NCBI GenBank assembly: GCA_023420115.1
Contig: JAEZWR010000036.1
Coordinates: 9,178 to 73,177, forward strand
Reading direction: 5' to 3'
Source of the DNA: Bacillota bacterium
GTDB lineage: Bacteria; Bacillota; Clostridia; Saccharofermentanales; Fastidiosipilaceae
Length of the DNA stretch: 64,000 bases
The stretch's first letter is position 1, and every line of letters starts with the position of its first letter. The position numbers and the translations under genes were made by a program. Under the pieces are notes generated by a model. It worked only from the letters and a program-made list of their open reading frames with translations, was not told the DNA's origin and made no database searches. This document shows, piece by piece, positions 63,766 through 64,000 of this stretch.

Positions 63766-63793
63766 TTGAATGCAAAGTATTCCAAAATAAAAT
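63766..63793 (+). promoter_or_regulatory. possible upstream rRNA operon promoter (P1)
   Basis: TTGAAT (63766-63771), 16 bases, TAAAAT (63788-63793). It is plausible as the first of two tandem promoters. Confidence 0.35.
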
Positions 63794-63910
63794 AGCGTAA
63801 ATAAAATGGCTGGTAACAATTAAGAATAAAATCAAATTTAAGATAAAAAGACAGAAAATGGCTCAGTGTGCGGAATGCACGGAAAGGGAGATGGGTAATA
63901 AGAAAAAGGC

Positions 63911-63939
63911 TTGACGAAACTCAAGAAGGCTAATAACAT
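63911..63939 (+). promoter_or_regulatory. probable rRNA operon promoter (P2)
   Basis: TTGACG (63911-63916), 17-base spacer, TAACAT (63934-63939), directly before the leader sequence described next. Confidence 0.5.
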
Positions 63940-63945
63940 ATACAA

Positions 63946-64000
63946 GCGCTTCGCGGGAAGCGGAGCAACGAACCTTGAAAATTGAACAGTGAACACGAAA
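63946..64000 (+). other. leader of a ribosomal RNA operon (16S gene beyond the edge)
   Basis: The end of the window has a GC-rich hairpin (GCTTCGCGGGAAGC) and then AACCTTGAAAATTGAACAGT, wording typical of the spacer just upstream of 16S rRNA in clostridia. The 16S gene itself is not in the window. The 63721-63945 stretch has only the promoters. Confidence 0.6.

Noticed and set aside
1..64000. tRNA genes, prophage, insertion sequences or defence systems.
   Set aside because: No tRNA T-loop context, transposase, integrase, capsid, restriction or cas gene could be recognised by eye anywhere in the window.

Overview
The window reads as chromosome of a low-GC, anaerobic, fermentative Gram-positive of the class Clostridia (Oscillospiraceae-like is a guess from gene content, not a measured assignment). 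The reasons are AT-rich DNA with strong AGGAGG-type ribosome sites, occasional TTG/GTG starts, an electron-bifurcating-type [FeFe] hydrogenase, pyruvate formate-lyase with its activase, a Cys-type (anaerobically matured) sulfatase, and Gram-positive signal peptides. Gene content is mostly housekeeping and sugar/peptidoglycan salvage. The only clearly accessory stretch is about 46.05-47.7 kb.

Layout. 1-4.7 kb: a peptidoglycan amino-sugar salvage operon (nagZ cut by the window edge, a MurNAc/GlcNAc kinase, murQ, a NamZ-type exo-muramidase). 4.9-7.4 kb: a GH3 beta-glycosidase. 7.6-9.7 kb: a purine permease facing a nitroreductase. 9.9-13.7 kb: an unrecognised protein, a sulfatase and an exported DUF3048 protein. 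13.9-20.4 kb (minus strand): a five-gene polyamine cluster, speA-speE-speB-CASDH-CASDC, without speD. 20.7-25.6 kb: paired ChrA halves, the EngB GTPase and ComEC. 25.8-30.1 kb (minus): an Rrf2 regulator, asnS, a SEC-C protein and holA. 30.3-33.3 kb: nagA and malQ. 33.6-38.2 kb: the mglBAC galactose ABC transporter, with an unusual coiled-coil extension on MglC. 38.4-43.6 kb: yaaA, a membrane thioredoxin-like protein, and pflA/pflB. 43.9-46.0 kb: a maltose/galactoside acetyltransferase-like protein and a serine-palmitoyltransferase-like enzyme. 46.1-47.7 kb: small genes and decayed fragments. 47.7-49.4 kb: an orphan solute-binding protein. 49.8-53.9 kb: a Mn/Zn ABC transporter whose last permease carries a DtxR-like winged helix. 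54.0-58.6 kb: gyrA, a candidate small RNA, a histidine phosphatase and a DeoR regulator. 59.0-63.7 kb: a three-subunit NAD-linked [FeFe] hydrogenase. The last 300 bases look like the promoter and leader of a ribosomal RNA operon whose 16S gene lies beyond the edge.

How the genes work together. NagZ, the kinase, MurQ and NamZ would turn wall fragments into GlcNAc-6-P, and NagA (30.3 kb) deacetylates it for glycolysis. Galactose import (Mgl) and MalQ feed the same route. PFL makes formate and acetyl-CoA, and the Hyd complex disposes of NADH/ferredoxin electrons as H2. Rex-like half sites precede the first two hyd genes. Arginine is turned into agmatine, putrescine and spermidine by the polyamine cluster.

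The points most worth a second look are: the MglC coiled-coil fusion; the permease-repressor fusion in the Mn/Zn operon together with a DtxR-like palindrome at its promoter; the polyamine cluster that has SpeE but no SpeD; the absence of a lipobox in all four exported proteins; a possible pseudoknot in front of a 64-residue accessory protein; and a candidate small RNA between gyrA and the phosphatase gene. All calls are by eye from sequence motifs; no database search was run.
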